Shown one piece after another: positions 16,212 through 23,387 of a stretch of DNA of 64,000 nt (its first letter is position 1; the number at the start of each line of letters is the position of its first letter). The notes under the pieces were generated by a model. It did not search any database and was not told the origin of the DNA. It saw only the letters and a list, made by a program, of their open reading frames with translations. Both the position numbers and the translations under genes were made by a program. The DNA comes from an uncultured bacterium (lineage in GTDB: Bacteria; Cloacimonadota; Cloacimonadia; Cloacimonadales; Cloacimonadaceae): contig CALLHY010000073.1 in NCBI GenBank assembly GCA_938009275.1, forward strand, positions 10,464 through 74,463. Reading direction: 5' to 3'.

Positions 16212-17291
16212 ATGACTTATCGTGTGCTCGCGATAAACCCCGGTTCCACATCAACAAAGATTGCCGTTTATGAAGACAAAACACCGCTCTTCGAAAAAAC
16301 CCTGCGCCATGATCCTGCTGAATTGGAAAAGTTCGGTGGCATAATTGAGCAGTATGACTTCCGTAAAACCCTGGTGATGGAAGCCATGCAAGAGAATAAC
16401 GTTAGCCCCGAAAGCCTGAATGCCGTAGTTGGCAGAGGCGGCTTGGTGCGTCCCGTCAGTGGTGGCACATGGAAGATAAGCCAGTCTATGCTAAATGACC
16501 TGAAAGACCCCAGCCTTTGGGGCAGAATTCATGCCTCAAACCTTGGTGCATTCATAGCCAAAGCCATTGCCGATCCCCTTGGAATTCCTTGTTTCATAGT
16601 TGATCCGGTGGTAGTGGATGAGTTCGACGACATTGCCCGCATATCAGGCATTCCCGAAGTAGAACGTAAAAGCTTGTTGCATGCGCTAAACATCCGCTAT
16701 ATTGGTCGCTTGCTTGCAGCCGAGATGGGCAAAGATATCTCCCAGGCTAACATGATTGGTGTGCATATGGGTGGAGGCATATCTGTGGCAGCCATCAAGG
16801 GTGGACGGGTTGTTGATGTAAACAATGCCTTATTGGGCATGGGACCCTTCTCTCCCCAGCGTGCCGGAGCTTTGCCAATTGGTGACTTGCTGGATCTGGC
16901 ATATTCAGGCAAATACACAAAGAAAGAGCTATGCAATTATCTCACGAAAAGTGCCGGACTAATGGCATATCTGGGCACGGATAGCGGCATAGAGATTAAC
17001 CAACGCATCCAGGCTGGTGATGAATACGCCAAAAAGATTCAGGATGCCATGTGCTACCAGGTTGCCAAAGAGATTGGTGCTTGCGCCACAGTGCTTAGTG
17101 GTAAGGTTGATGCCATATACTTGAGCGGTGGGCTGGTGTATAATGCCCATGTTGTGGATGCTATCCGCGAGCGGGTGGAATTCATAGCTCCCCTGTATAT
17201 CTATCCCGGCGAAAAAGAAATGGAAGCCCTTTCTCAAGGCGGCATCCGCGTTTTAAGCGGCATGGAAGAAGCTCTGGAGTATCCCTATTGA
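16212..17291 (+). CDS. buk: Butyrate kinase
   Basis: A 359-residue ASKHA-fold acyl kinase that converts butyryl phosphate and ADP to butyrate and ATP, the energy-yielding last step of butyrate fermentation; branched-chain acyl phosphates are also possible. RVLAINPGSTSTKIAVYED is the phosphate-1 motif. GRGGLVRPVSGGTW, VHMGGGISVAAI with GMGPFSPQRAGALP, and KVDAIYLSGGLVYNA are characteristic of Buk rather than acetate kinase. GGAGGAG just before ATG 16212 fixes the start; the open frame runs 42 bases further upstream. TTGACA lies at 16149-16154. No phosphate butyryltransferase gene is adjacent. The end overlaps the next gene's TTG start. Confidence 0.95.
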   Translation: MTYRVLAINPGSTSTKIAVYEDKTPLFEKTLRHDPAELEKFGGIIEQYDFRKTLVMEAMQENNVSPESLNAVVGRGGLVRPVSGGTWKISQSMLNDLKDPSLWGRIHASNLGAFIAKAIADPLGIPCFIVDPVVVDEFDDIARISGIPEVERKSLLHALNIRYIGRLLAAEMGKDISQANMIGVHMGGGISVAAIKGGRVVDVNNALLGMGPFSPQRAGALPIGDLLDLAYSGKYTKKELCNYLTKSAGLMAYLGTDSGIEINQRIQAGDEYAKKIQDAMCYQVAKEIGACATVLSGKVDAIYLSGGLVYNAHVVDAIRERVEFIAPLYIYPGEKEMEALSQGGIRVLSGMEEALEYPY

Positions 17292-18967
17292 AGCATGGCC
17301 ATTGGCTATTAATACTATTCATTATAGCGCTGGGGAAACTCAGCGCTGATTCTTGGACTGTGCTTGTGTACATGGCTGCGGATAACAACCTTGCCACCAA
17401 TGGCAAACTGGATATTAACAGCATGGAATCTGTGGCACAGCCCGAAAGCCTGAACATAATTGTCCAGGCTGACTTTCCGGAAGGTGCAAAGCGTTACCGG
17501 ATAACGCAGGATTACTCATCTGAGATTAGCTCTCCAGTGCTACAGCACATGGGCAGCATAGACAGCGGATCTTACCACACACTAAGAGACTTTATAAACT
17601 GGGGCTTTGCAGCTTATCCAGCCGAAAGAAAAATGCTGGTAATCTGGTCACATGGTAATAGCTGGTATAAGTCTGAGGACAGCAAATGGATTTGCCCCGA
17701 CGACGGAAGCCAAAACCTGATTAGTGTTTACAACGGTGATCTGGCAAGGGCTTTTGAAGGAACTCCGCATCTGGATGTGCTGATGTTCGATGCCTGTAGC
17801 ATGCAGGGAATTGAGGTGCTTAGCGAAGTGCACGAGTTTACAGACTTCGTAATTGGCTCTGCCGATTTAGTACCGGTAAATGGCTTTCCTTACGAAACAA
17901 TAATCCCTCTTTTTAGCGGTAGCTTAACTAGCATAATTACCCAAATACCAGAGTTATACGTAGAATCATACCTGCCCTGGGGAGAGCTGAATCCGGGGCC
18001 GAACTATTGGACTACCACTTGCTCCAGCATTGCCACTGCCCTTATACCGCAGTTCAACGCTGTGTTTTCGGAATTTAACGGTAATTACTACGATTCTGCA
18101 GCGTCTGTTATGGAAATCCGCCAGCAGTGCTTTTCCATGAATGATGGAATGGCCGACGTAGACTTGCGCCAATTTCTTGGTAAACTGGGTGAGTCGGGTT
18201 TGCCCGGCGTTAGCAGCCTGGCAACAAACCTATCCCAAATGTGGAATACCATGGTGATAAGTAGTGCCGCCACAAGCCCCGTGTTTGTGGATGATATCGG
18301 CACAGCAGCAATATGGTTTCCGGATTTCAGGCTAAATTACACCTGGGGCTGGAACAGGTACAGCTGCTTAAGCTTTGCTGATACTGGATGGGGCAGTTAC
18401 ATCAATAATGCCCTGGGCGACGATGTTGCTCCGCAAGTGCCAGTAGTTATCTCCAAGTATGTGGATAACAGGGTGCTATATCTTAGAGTGCAAGCACCAA
18501 ACGATCCTGACGCCCTGCGCTACGAACTTCGCATCACGCAAAACGGCAACCAGAGCATTGTTACCCATCAAACGGCGGATAATGAGTTTGTAATGCAAGT
18601 TCCGGTGTTCACATTCGGCAGCTATCGCCTGCAAGCTTTTGACCCTAAGGGGAATGCCAGTGAAGTGGTGGAGGGAAGCTATAGCTTTTCAGAAGTTAAT
18701 GTCAGCCCAAATCCCATCAGAATAAAACAATTGGCAATGCTAAACTGGTTGGCTGGTGAGGAAGTATCTGGTGAACTAAAGCTTGAGATATTCAATGTAA
18801 AAGGGCAACGACTTATAGCAAAAGAGCTTGGTCAGTTAAGCTTTGGACAGGGATTTTATCCTCTGTTTTCCAATCCGCAGTTTTCGGGCTTGGCTGCCGG
18901 AATCTACATTTTGCGCTTCAGCATGGGTGCCAAAACATTCACCCAGAGATTTACTATCCTACGCTAA
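17288..18967 (+). CDS. Secreted clostripain-family (C11) cysteine peptidase with C-terminal sorting domain
   Basis: A 559-residue exported protease. It has a signal peptide (residues 1-20) and then a C11 domain: WTVLVYMAADNNL at the N-terminal edge, catalytic His122 in VIWSHGNSW, and catalytic Cys170 in LMFDACSMQG. The last ~85 residues (VSPNP, LEIFNVKGQRL, GIYILRF, FTILR) form a type-IX-secretion/FlgD-like C-terminal region, so the enzyme is probably displayed or released at the cell surface. The start is a TTG at 17288 with GGAG eight bases upstream, overlapping the butyrate kinase stop. Specificity is likely arginine or lysine, by family. The DnaA-box cluster follows immediately downstream. 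Confidence 0.88.
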   Translation: MKHGHWLLILFIIALGKLSADSWTVLVYMAADNNLATNGKLDINSMESVAQPESLNIIVQADFPEGAKRYRITQDYSSEISSPVLQHMGSIDSGSYHTLRDFINWGFAAYPAERKMLVIWSHGNSWYKSEDSKWICPDDGSQNLISVYNGDLARAFEGTPHLDVLMFDACSMQGIEVLSEVHEFTDFVIGSADLVPVNGFPYETIIPLFSGSLTSIITQIPELYVESYLPWGELNPGPNYWTTTCSSIATALIPQFNAVFSEFNGNYYDSAASVMEIRQQCFSMNDGMADVDLRQFLGKLGESGLPGVSSLATNLSQMWNTMVISSAATSPVFVDDIGTAAIWFPDFRLNYTWGWNRYSCLSFADTGWGSYINNALGDDVAPQVPVVISKYVDNRVLYLRVQAPNDPDALRYELRITQNGNQSIVTHQTADNEFVMQVPVFTFGSYRLQAFDPKGNASEVVEGSYSFSEVNVSPNPIRIKQLAMLNWLAGEEVSGELKLEIFNVKGQRLIAKELGQLSFGQGFYPLFSNPQFSGLAAGIYILRFSMGAKTFTQRFTILR

Positions 18968-18986
18968 AATCATGCTTTGGACAACA

Positions 18987-19105
18987 TGTGGATAACTTGT
19001 GGATAACTTTCATGCTTAAATTAGCGCATTTTGTAATGCACTGCTTAATTATGCACTTACGGTATTCACTTTATCCACAGCCAATGTGGATAAGTGTGTA
19101 GATAA
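18987..19105. other. DnaA-box cluster, candidate replication origin
   Basis: Four perfect TTATCCACA boxes (18987-18995 minus, 18998-19006 minus, 19071-19079 plus, 19085-19093 minus) and one single-mismatch box (TGTAGATAA, 19097-19105, minus) lie within 119 bases of non-coding DNA, with an A+T-rich stretch between the two groups. The site lies between the C11 peptidase gene and the TrmH-family gene. Most genes to the left are on the minus strand and most to the right on the plus strand. dnaA and dnaN are not in the window. Confidence 0.6.
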
Positions 19106-19136
19106 TTGAAATAACACTAGCTTATGGAGGTGGCTT

Positions 19137-19862
19137 ATTTGCGCATATCAAAGTGTTAGTAATGCAAAGGTGTTTAGTCTGGCGAAGCTAAAGCAAAAGA
19201 AATATCGCCAGGCGGAGAAGCAAGTAGTTATAGAAGGCAGACGGATAATAGAACAACTGCTTAACTGGGGCATTCGTGCGGAAGAGCTATACATTAGTGA
19301 AGATAGTTTTGCCCTTCCGGCAAAAAGCATCTATCTTGCCAATAGTGTAGCAATGCAGCGGATTTGTGATAGTGACTCCCCTCCTCAAATTGCCGGTCTT
19401 TATTCCATCCCCGAGGAAACTTATGCTAAGTTCAAGTCAGCCTTTTATCTGGATGGCATTAGCGATCCCGGCAACCTGGGTACCATCTTCCGCATTGCCT
19501 CTGCCTTTGGCATAGAGAGTTTGTTGCTTAGTCCAGGCTGCTGCGAAGTTGCTTCCCCAAAGGTGATTCGTTCGTCGTTGGGAGCAGTTTATAAAGTTCC
19601 TTTTAGAACATGTACGGCAACAGAGCTAAAGGCCATGGAAACTAAGGTGATAGCCCTGGATATGGCAGGCAAGCAGTCTCTGCGCGATTATTCTCCTGAT
19701 GACACGCCTTATGTTATGGCCATCGGCAGCGAGGCACACGGACTTTCGCAAGATGTAACAGCTATTGCAACGCTATCTTTACGCATAGACATGCCGGGAG
19801 ATATGGAGTCGCTTAACGCTGCGGTTTGTGCCGGGATTTGCGCATATCAGATAAGCAGGTAA
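19137..19862 (+). CDS. TrmH/SpoU-family RNA 2'-O-methyltransferase
   Basis: A SPOUT-class enzyme transferring a methyl group from S-adenosylmethionine to a ribose 2'-OH of rRNA or tRNA. It has the N-terminal substrate-binding part (KLKQKKYRQAEKQVVIEGRR) and the three SPOUT knot motifs: SDPGNLGTIFRIASAFG, VMAIGSEAHGLS and IDMPGDMESLNAAVCAGICA. Canonical starts place it at GTG 19170, but the family's SNAKV-type opening is encoded just upstream (codons for QSVSNAKV). GGAGG at 19126-19130 sits six bases before an in-frame ATT at 19137, so I extend to that rare start. The exact RNA target is not determinable. Confidence 0.8.
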   Translation: MCAYQSVSNAKVFSLAKLKQKKYRQAEKQVVIEGRRIIEQLLNWGIRAEELYISEDSFALPAKSIYLANSVAMQRICDSDSPPQIAGLYSIPEETYAKFKSAFYLDGISDPGNLGTIFRIASAFGIESLLLSPGCCEVASPKVIRSSLGAVYKVPFRTCTATELKAMETKVIALDMAGKQSLRDYSPDDTPYVMAIGSEAHGLSQDVTAIATLSLRIDMPGDMESLNAAVCAGICAYQISR

Positions 19863-19902
19863 GGCGAGATAAGCTGGTTGAATTAACCATATATTTATAA
19901 TT

Positions 19903-19973
19903 CTTCCCTGCTGCTTCCTTGAACGAAATACTAATGAATTACGCATGAAATACGGATGAGATGCGTAATTCAT
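19903..19973. repeat. Half copy of the long palindrome joined to a second inverted repeat
   Basis: Bases 19903-19921 match the first 19 bases of the copy-2 arm (CTTCCCTGCTGCTTCCTTG), but the complementary arm is missing. Instead there is a different inverted repeat: ATGAATTACGCAT (19934-19946) and ATGCGTAATTCAT (19961-19973), 13-base arms with a 14-base loop. A short direct repeat ATGCGTAAT recurs at 19972-19980. The site lies between the methyltransferase and thymidine kinase genes. Confidence 0.7.
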
Positions 19974-20106
19974 GCGTAATAATAGCGCAATTCGTGCAAG
20001 CTTGCATAAAATATGGTGCAGGGAGTCAAAATGAATAATTGACAAAAAGAGCAAGCTTGAAGTGATGGTAAAATTGGATTTTAGTTAAGATACGGGAGTG
20101 AAGAAA

Positions 20107-20667
20107 GTGAATATCATAAACCAAAAAACAGGGTGGATAGAGGTTATCTGCGGAAGTATGTTCAGCGGTAAAACCGAAGAACTGATACGCCGCATACGCC
20201 GCGCAGAATACGCCAAGCAGAAAGTTCTTGTTTTCAAGCCGTCGATAGACGACCGTTATGATGCCAATAACATCGTATCTCATTCCCAGATGCAGGCTCC
20301 TTCCATTGCCATAAACGAACCCAGCGAGATTTACACCTATTTGCAGGAAGACGTGAAGATTGTGGCAATCGATGAAGCACAGTTTTTTGATGAATCTATT
20401 GTAGGCATCTGCAACGATTTGGCAGATCAGGGCTATCGGGTTATCGTAGCCGGGCTGGATCAGGATTATAAGGGCGAACCCTTTGGCAGTATGCCTCAGC
20501 TTCTTGCCGTGGCAGAGTATGTAACCAAGAATCTTGCCATCTGTATGCGTTGCGGAAATCCTGCCAATAGAACTCAGCGGACTATCCACAAAGGACAGCA
20601 GATATTGGTGGGCTCCACAGAAGCCTATGAAGCCAGATGCCGTAATTGTCACGAGGTGTTAGATTGA
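20107..20667 (+). CDS. tdk: Thymidine kinase (TK1 type)
   Basis: A ~186-residue cytoplasmic enzyme that phosphorylates thymidine to dTMP with ATP for nucleoside salvage. GSMFSGKTEELIRRIRRAEY is the Walker A region, VAIDEAQFFD the Walker B/catalytic Glu segment, and AGLDQDYKGEPFG and YEARC the lid and thymidine-binding regions. Cys pairs CMRCG and CRNCH form the structural zinc site of the TK1 type. I prefer GTG 20107, with GGGAG eight bases upstream, over the in-frame GTG 20098. TTGACA lies at 20039-20044. It overlaps the yggT-like gene downstream. Confidence 0.95.
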   Translation: MNIINQKTGWIEVICGSMFSGKTEELIRRIRRAEYAKQKVLVFKPSIDDRYDANNIVSHSQMQAPSIAINEPSEIYTYLQEDVKIVAIDEAQFFDESIVGICNDLADQGYRVIVAGLDQDYKGEPFGSMPQLLAVAEYVTKNLAICMRCGNPANRTQRTIHKGQQILVGSTEAYEARCRNCHEVLD

Positions 20668-20933
20668 CCTATTCCAATTCACTGGCTACGTCGGCAGTTT
20701 TGTTCTTATCACGAATTGTGCAGATATATAGCTGGTTACTGTTTGTGCGGGTGATGATGTCGTGGTTTGTTCGCAATCCCGCCAATCCCATTTACCATTT
20801 TTTGTGGGAGATAACCGAGCCTGTATTGGCACCAATCCGCAGGATTATGCCACAGATGGGCCTGGATTTGTCGCCCATTATTGCCTATTTGATCTTGAAT
20901 CTGATAACTAAGATGTTGTATACGTTAATTTAA
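20664..20933 (+). CDS. YggT family membrane protein
   Basis: An 89-residue protein with two hydrophobic segments (VLFLSRIVQIYSWLLFVRVM and LSPIIAYLILNLITKML) joined by SWFVRNPANPIYHFLWEITE and EPVLAPIRRIMPQ, the YggT family pattern. These inner-membrane proteins are often encoded near divIVA, as here, and have been linked to cell division or osmotic tolerance. The TTG at 20664 overlaps the tdk stop and has GAGGTG about six bases before it, so I start there rather than at the upstream TTG 20646. Confidence 0.85.
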   Translation: MTYSNSLATSAVLFLSRIVQIYSWLLFVRVMMSWFVRNPANPIYHFLWEITEPVLAPIRRIMPQMGLDLSPIIAYLILNLITKMLYTLI

Positions 20934-20947
20934 AGCAGGAGGAGATT

Positions 20948-21523
20948 ATGCCACTGTTCCCGATAGATATTAAGCACCAAGAGTTTTCCGGACAGATGTT
21001 CGGCTATAGTAAGAAGGAAGTTCGAGCTTTTTTAGACCAGATTGCCGGCGAGTTGGACGAATATCAGAAGAAGCAAGAACGCGAACTTGCCCGCAGAGAA
21101 CAGCTTCAGTATGAAGTGAAACAAGAGGCTATGCAAGCCGGCAGTGCTGTGGAAGACCTTAAACGGCGTGAGGAATTAATCAGCCGTACCTTGGTATTTG
21201 CCGAAAAAACCAAGGCGGATATTGTAGCCAATGCCCGCAAAGAAGCCGAAAACATAATACATGAAGCGGAACTGAAGGCCAAGCGCGCCATTCAGGAGGC
21301 GAAGCAGTATTTGGGCGTTCTGGAGCATCAATACTTACAGCTTAAGGAGCAAAAAAGACAGTTCCTATTGCAGTTCAAGGTTGAGCTACAAAGCTTCCAG
21401 GATCGCATCGGAAAGGATCCACTATTAAGTAAGGACAGTGAACTGTCGCTGGATAGCGAATTCCGCTCGATTAAAGACGATATAGTGCCCAAGCCCGATG
21501 GTGCCGAAACTGCAGGCAAATAG
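20948..21523 (+). CDS. divIVA: DivIVA family protein
   Basis: A 191-residue cytoplasmic coiled-coil protein. Residues 1-40 (IDIKHQEFSGQMFGYSKKEV, AFLDQIAGEL) are the DivIVA N-terminal membrane-curvature-sensing domain. A long heptad region (about 40-160; QAGSAVEDLKRREELISRTL, ARKEAENIIHEAELKAKRAI) and an acidic tail follow. DivIVA proteins mark poles or septa and recruit division and segregation partners. AGGAGG precedes the ATG. Its position after yggT and before PNP keeps the usual divIVA-yggT linkage; the partner here is unknown. Confidence 0.9.
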   Translation: MPLFPIDIKHQEFSGQMFGYSKKEVRAFLDQIAGELDEYQKKQERELARREQLQYEVKQEAMQAGSAVEDLKRREELISRTLVFAEKTKADIVANARKEAENIIHEAELKAKRAIQEAKQYLGVLEHQYLQLKEQKRQFLLQFKVELQSFQDRIGKDPLLSKDSELSLDSEFRSIKDDIVPKPDGAETAGK

Positions 21524-21532
21524 AGAGGGAAG

Positions 21533-22363
21533 ATGATACACTACAAAGACACCGCCAATTGGCTAAAAGAAAGACTGATAAAGCTGCCCAGGTTCGCCGT
21601 TATTCTCGGAACGGGGCTAAGCGAAATGGCAGAGACATTTCCAATTATTCAGCGCATACCATATTCTGAGCTGCCGGGCTTTGTTAGCAGCACTGCACCT
21701 TCGCACAAGGGCTTTATGCTTCTTGCCGATGTGAAGGGTGTGCCCGTGCTATTCTTGCAGGGACGCTTTCATTTCTACGAAGGTTATGCCATGGAGCAAG
21801 TTGTATTCCCCACCCGCGTTCTGGCTGCTCTGGGAGTAAAGATGCTGGTGGTTACCAATGCCGCGGGAAGCCTGAGGCTGGAACTGCCACCCGGAGCAAT
21901 TGTGCAGATTACCGATCATATAAACTTTATGGGGATTAATCCTTTAATTGGACACAACGACGAAGAGCTGGGGGAGAGGTTTCCCTCTATGAACCAGCCT
22001 TATGATCCAGAATGCCGGGCTTTGTGCGATGCTATTGCATCCGAGCAGGGCATCACTACGCATAAAGGTGTATATATTGCCGTCACCGGGCCAAGTTTGG
22101 AAACCAAAGCAGAATGTGCAGCCTTTGCCGGATGGGGAGCAGATTTGGTTGGCATGTCCACTGTTCCAGAGGTTATAACTGCCAGACATGCCGGCATGAA
22201 AGTATTGGCGTATTCAATAGTTACGAATTATAGCAATCTATTTCACGAGCAAGCGCATTCCCAAGAGGAAATTCGTCATCATGCAGGAATTTCGGGTGCT
22301 CATCTGCAAAATATCCTTGCAGAATTTGTGAGAAGAGCAGCGCAGCTTTTTTCATTGACATAA
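21533..22363 (+). CDS. punA: Purine nucleoside phosphorylase (trimeric type)
   Basis: A 276-residue enzyme that cleaves inosine and guanosine with phosphate to the free base and ribose-1-phosphate. AVILGTGLSEMAETF is the N-terminal phosphate-binding segment. SSTAPSHKGFM, GRFHFYEGYAM and VVTNAAGSLRLELPPGAIV line the active site. GPSLETKAEC, GADLVGMSTVPEVITARHAG and IVTNYS supply base-specificity residues. With thymidine kinase upstream and hpt elsewhere in the window, it provides nucleoside and base salvage. GAGGGAAG precedes the ATG, and the gene is 9 bases after divIVA, so co-transcription is likely. Confidence 0.93.
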   Translation: MIHYKDTANWLKERLIKLPRFAVILGTGLSEMAETFPIIQRIPYSELPGFVSSTAPSHKGFMLLADVKGVPVLFLQGRFHFYEGYAMEQVVFPTRVLAALGVKMLVVTNAAGSLRLELPPGAIVQITDHINFMGINPLIGHNDEELGERFPSMNQPYDPECRALCDAIASEQGITTHKGVYIAVTGPSLETKAECAAFAGWGADLVGMSTVPEVITARHAGMKVLAYSIVTNYSNLFHEQAHSQEEIRHHAGISGAHLQNILAEFVRRAAQLFSLT

Positions 22364-22425
22364 GTTGCAGTATCATATTACTTGGTTATTCTCTTTTTTA
22401 TGAGTATGATGTAAAGGAGTTAGTG

Positions 22426-22827
22426 ATGGCAGTTAACAAACTTAGTGCCGAAAAGTTAAAGTACTACGAGGAGATTATCTTAAAAGAGCTCCGTGAAAGC
22501 GTTAATTATATTGAGAATATAAATAAAGATCAAAGCATTGGAGCAAGGGAAAGCAGCGGAGACCTCTCCAGCTATGCCTACCATCAGGCAGATCAGGGCT
22601 CGGATACGAACCTTATGGAACAAACTGTGATGCTTATGGAAGGCGAAAGAGATAAGATCAGATTGTTAAATGATGCCATGCGCCGTATTGCCGATGAAAC
22701 CTATGGAGTGTGCGAGATGTGTGGCGATTTCATCCAGGATACTCGCTTAGAAATAATCCCCTACGCAATTTATTGTGTGGAATGCAAAGAAAAGATGGAA
22801 GACAAAAAAAGGCGGCAAAGACGTTGA
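22426..22827 (+). CDS. DksA/TraR-family C4 zinc-finger protein
   Basis: A 133-residue protein with an N-terminal helical pair (about residues 5-80) and a C-terminal zinc finger CEMCGDFIQDTRLEIIPYA followed by CVEC. Four cysteines make this a C4 DksA-type finger. DksA-family proteins bind the RNA polymerase secondary channel and modulate rRNA and stress promoters with ppGpp. AGGAG six bases before ATG 22426 supports this start; a GTG sits just upstream. Its stop overlaps the lspA start. It could instead be a YteA-like or TraR-like variant lacking polymerase activity. Confidence 0.88.
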   Translation: MAVNKLSAEKLKYYEEIILKELRESVNYIENINKDQSIGARESSGDLSSYAYHQADQGSDTNLMEQTVMLMEGERDKIRLLNDAMRRIADETYGVCEMCGDFIQDTRLEIIPYAIYCVECKEKMEDKKRRQRR

Positions 22828-23387
22828 AACCTTCCCTGACCAAGCTAAAAGTTGCCCCCGCCTATTTTATCATGATGCTGGTGCTGGTTTTGGATCAGCT
22901 AAGCAAGACATTAGTGCGTATGAACATGGAGCTACACCAAAGTTTTCCACTATTAAAAAAGCTGTTTGGCGATACTTTTATGTTGATATACGTGGAAAAC
23001 ACGGGTGCTGCCTTCTCGCTGGGCGTGGGAAGCGATACGGTTAACAGAGTGTTTTTTATCACGGTAACCTTTATCGCTGCCGCGTTAATCTTCTACCTCT
23101 TGTATCACAGCTTGCATAGAATCCAGGTTATTGCTTTTGGTTTTGTACTGGGCGGAGCATTTGGCAACTTGGTAGATAGAATTATTATAGGTGGCGTTAC
23201 AGATTTCTTTAGCGTGGATTTTCCAGATTTCATAATGCAACGCTTTCCCATTTTTAACGTGGCAGATAGTGCCATATTCATCGGAGTATGCCTGTTGATT
23301 TTCGATATGGTGTTCATAAAAGATGCACCCGAACCTGAACCTGCAGGCGATGTTCCGGCTACAGAGATTACAACCAAGGAGATATAA
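22824..23387 (+). CDS. lspA: Lipoprotein signal peptidase (signal peptidase II)
   Basis: A ~187-residue inner-membrane aspartic protease that removes signal peptides from prolipoproteins after lipidation. Four membrane segments are visible: YFIMMLVLVLDQLSKTLV, VFFITVTFIAAALIFYLL, VIAFGFVLGGAFGNLVD and SAIFIGVCLLIFDMVFI. The catalytic aspartates lie in GNLVDRIIIGGVTDFF and FNVADSAI. VENTGAAFSLG is the conserved loop. The TTG at 22824 overlapping the upstream stop is the most likely start, because the first membrane segment begins only ~12 residues later. A Pro/Glu-rich tail follows the last helix. Its product would process the lipoprotein encoded at 38748. Confidence 0.93.
   Translation: MKPSLTKLKVAPAYFIMMLVLVLDQLSKTLVRMNMELHQSFPLLKKLFGDTFMLIYVENTGAAFSLGVGSDTVNRVFFITVTFIAAALIFYLLYHSLHRIQVIAFGFVLGGAFGNLVDRIIIGGVTDFFSVDFPDFIMQRFPIFNVADSAIFIGVCLLIFDMVFIKDAPEPEPAGDVPATEITTKEI

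Noticed and set aside
20026..20652. Minus-strand 208-codon frame opposite tdk
   Set aside because: It mirrors the thymidine kinase gene, whose active-site motifs make the plus strand the coding one.
22710..22823. 38-codon upstream extension of lspA
   Set aside because: It overlaps the zinc-finger region of the DksA-like gene in another frame; signal peptidase II begins with its first membrane helix shortly after 22824.
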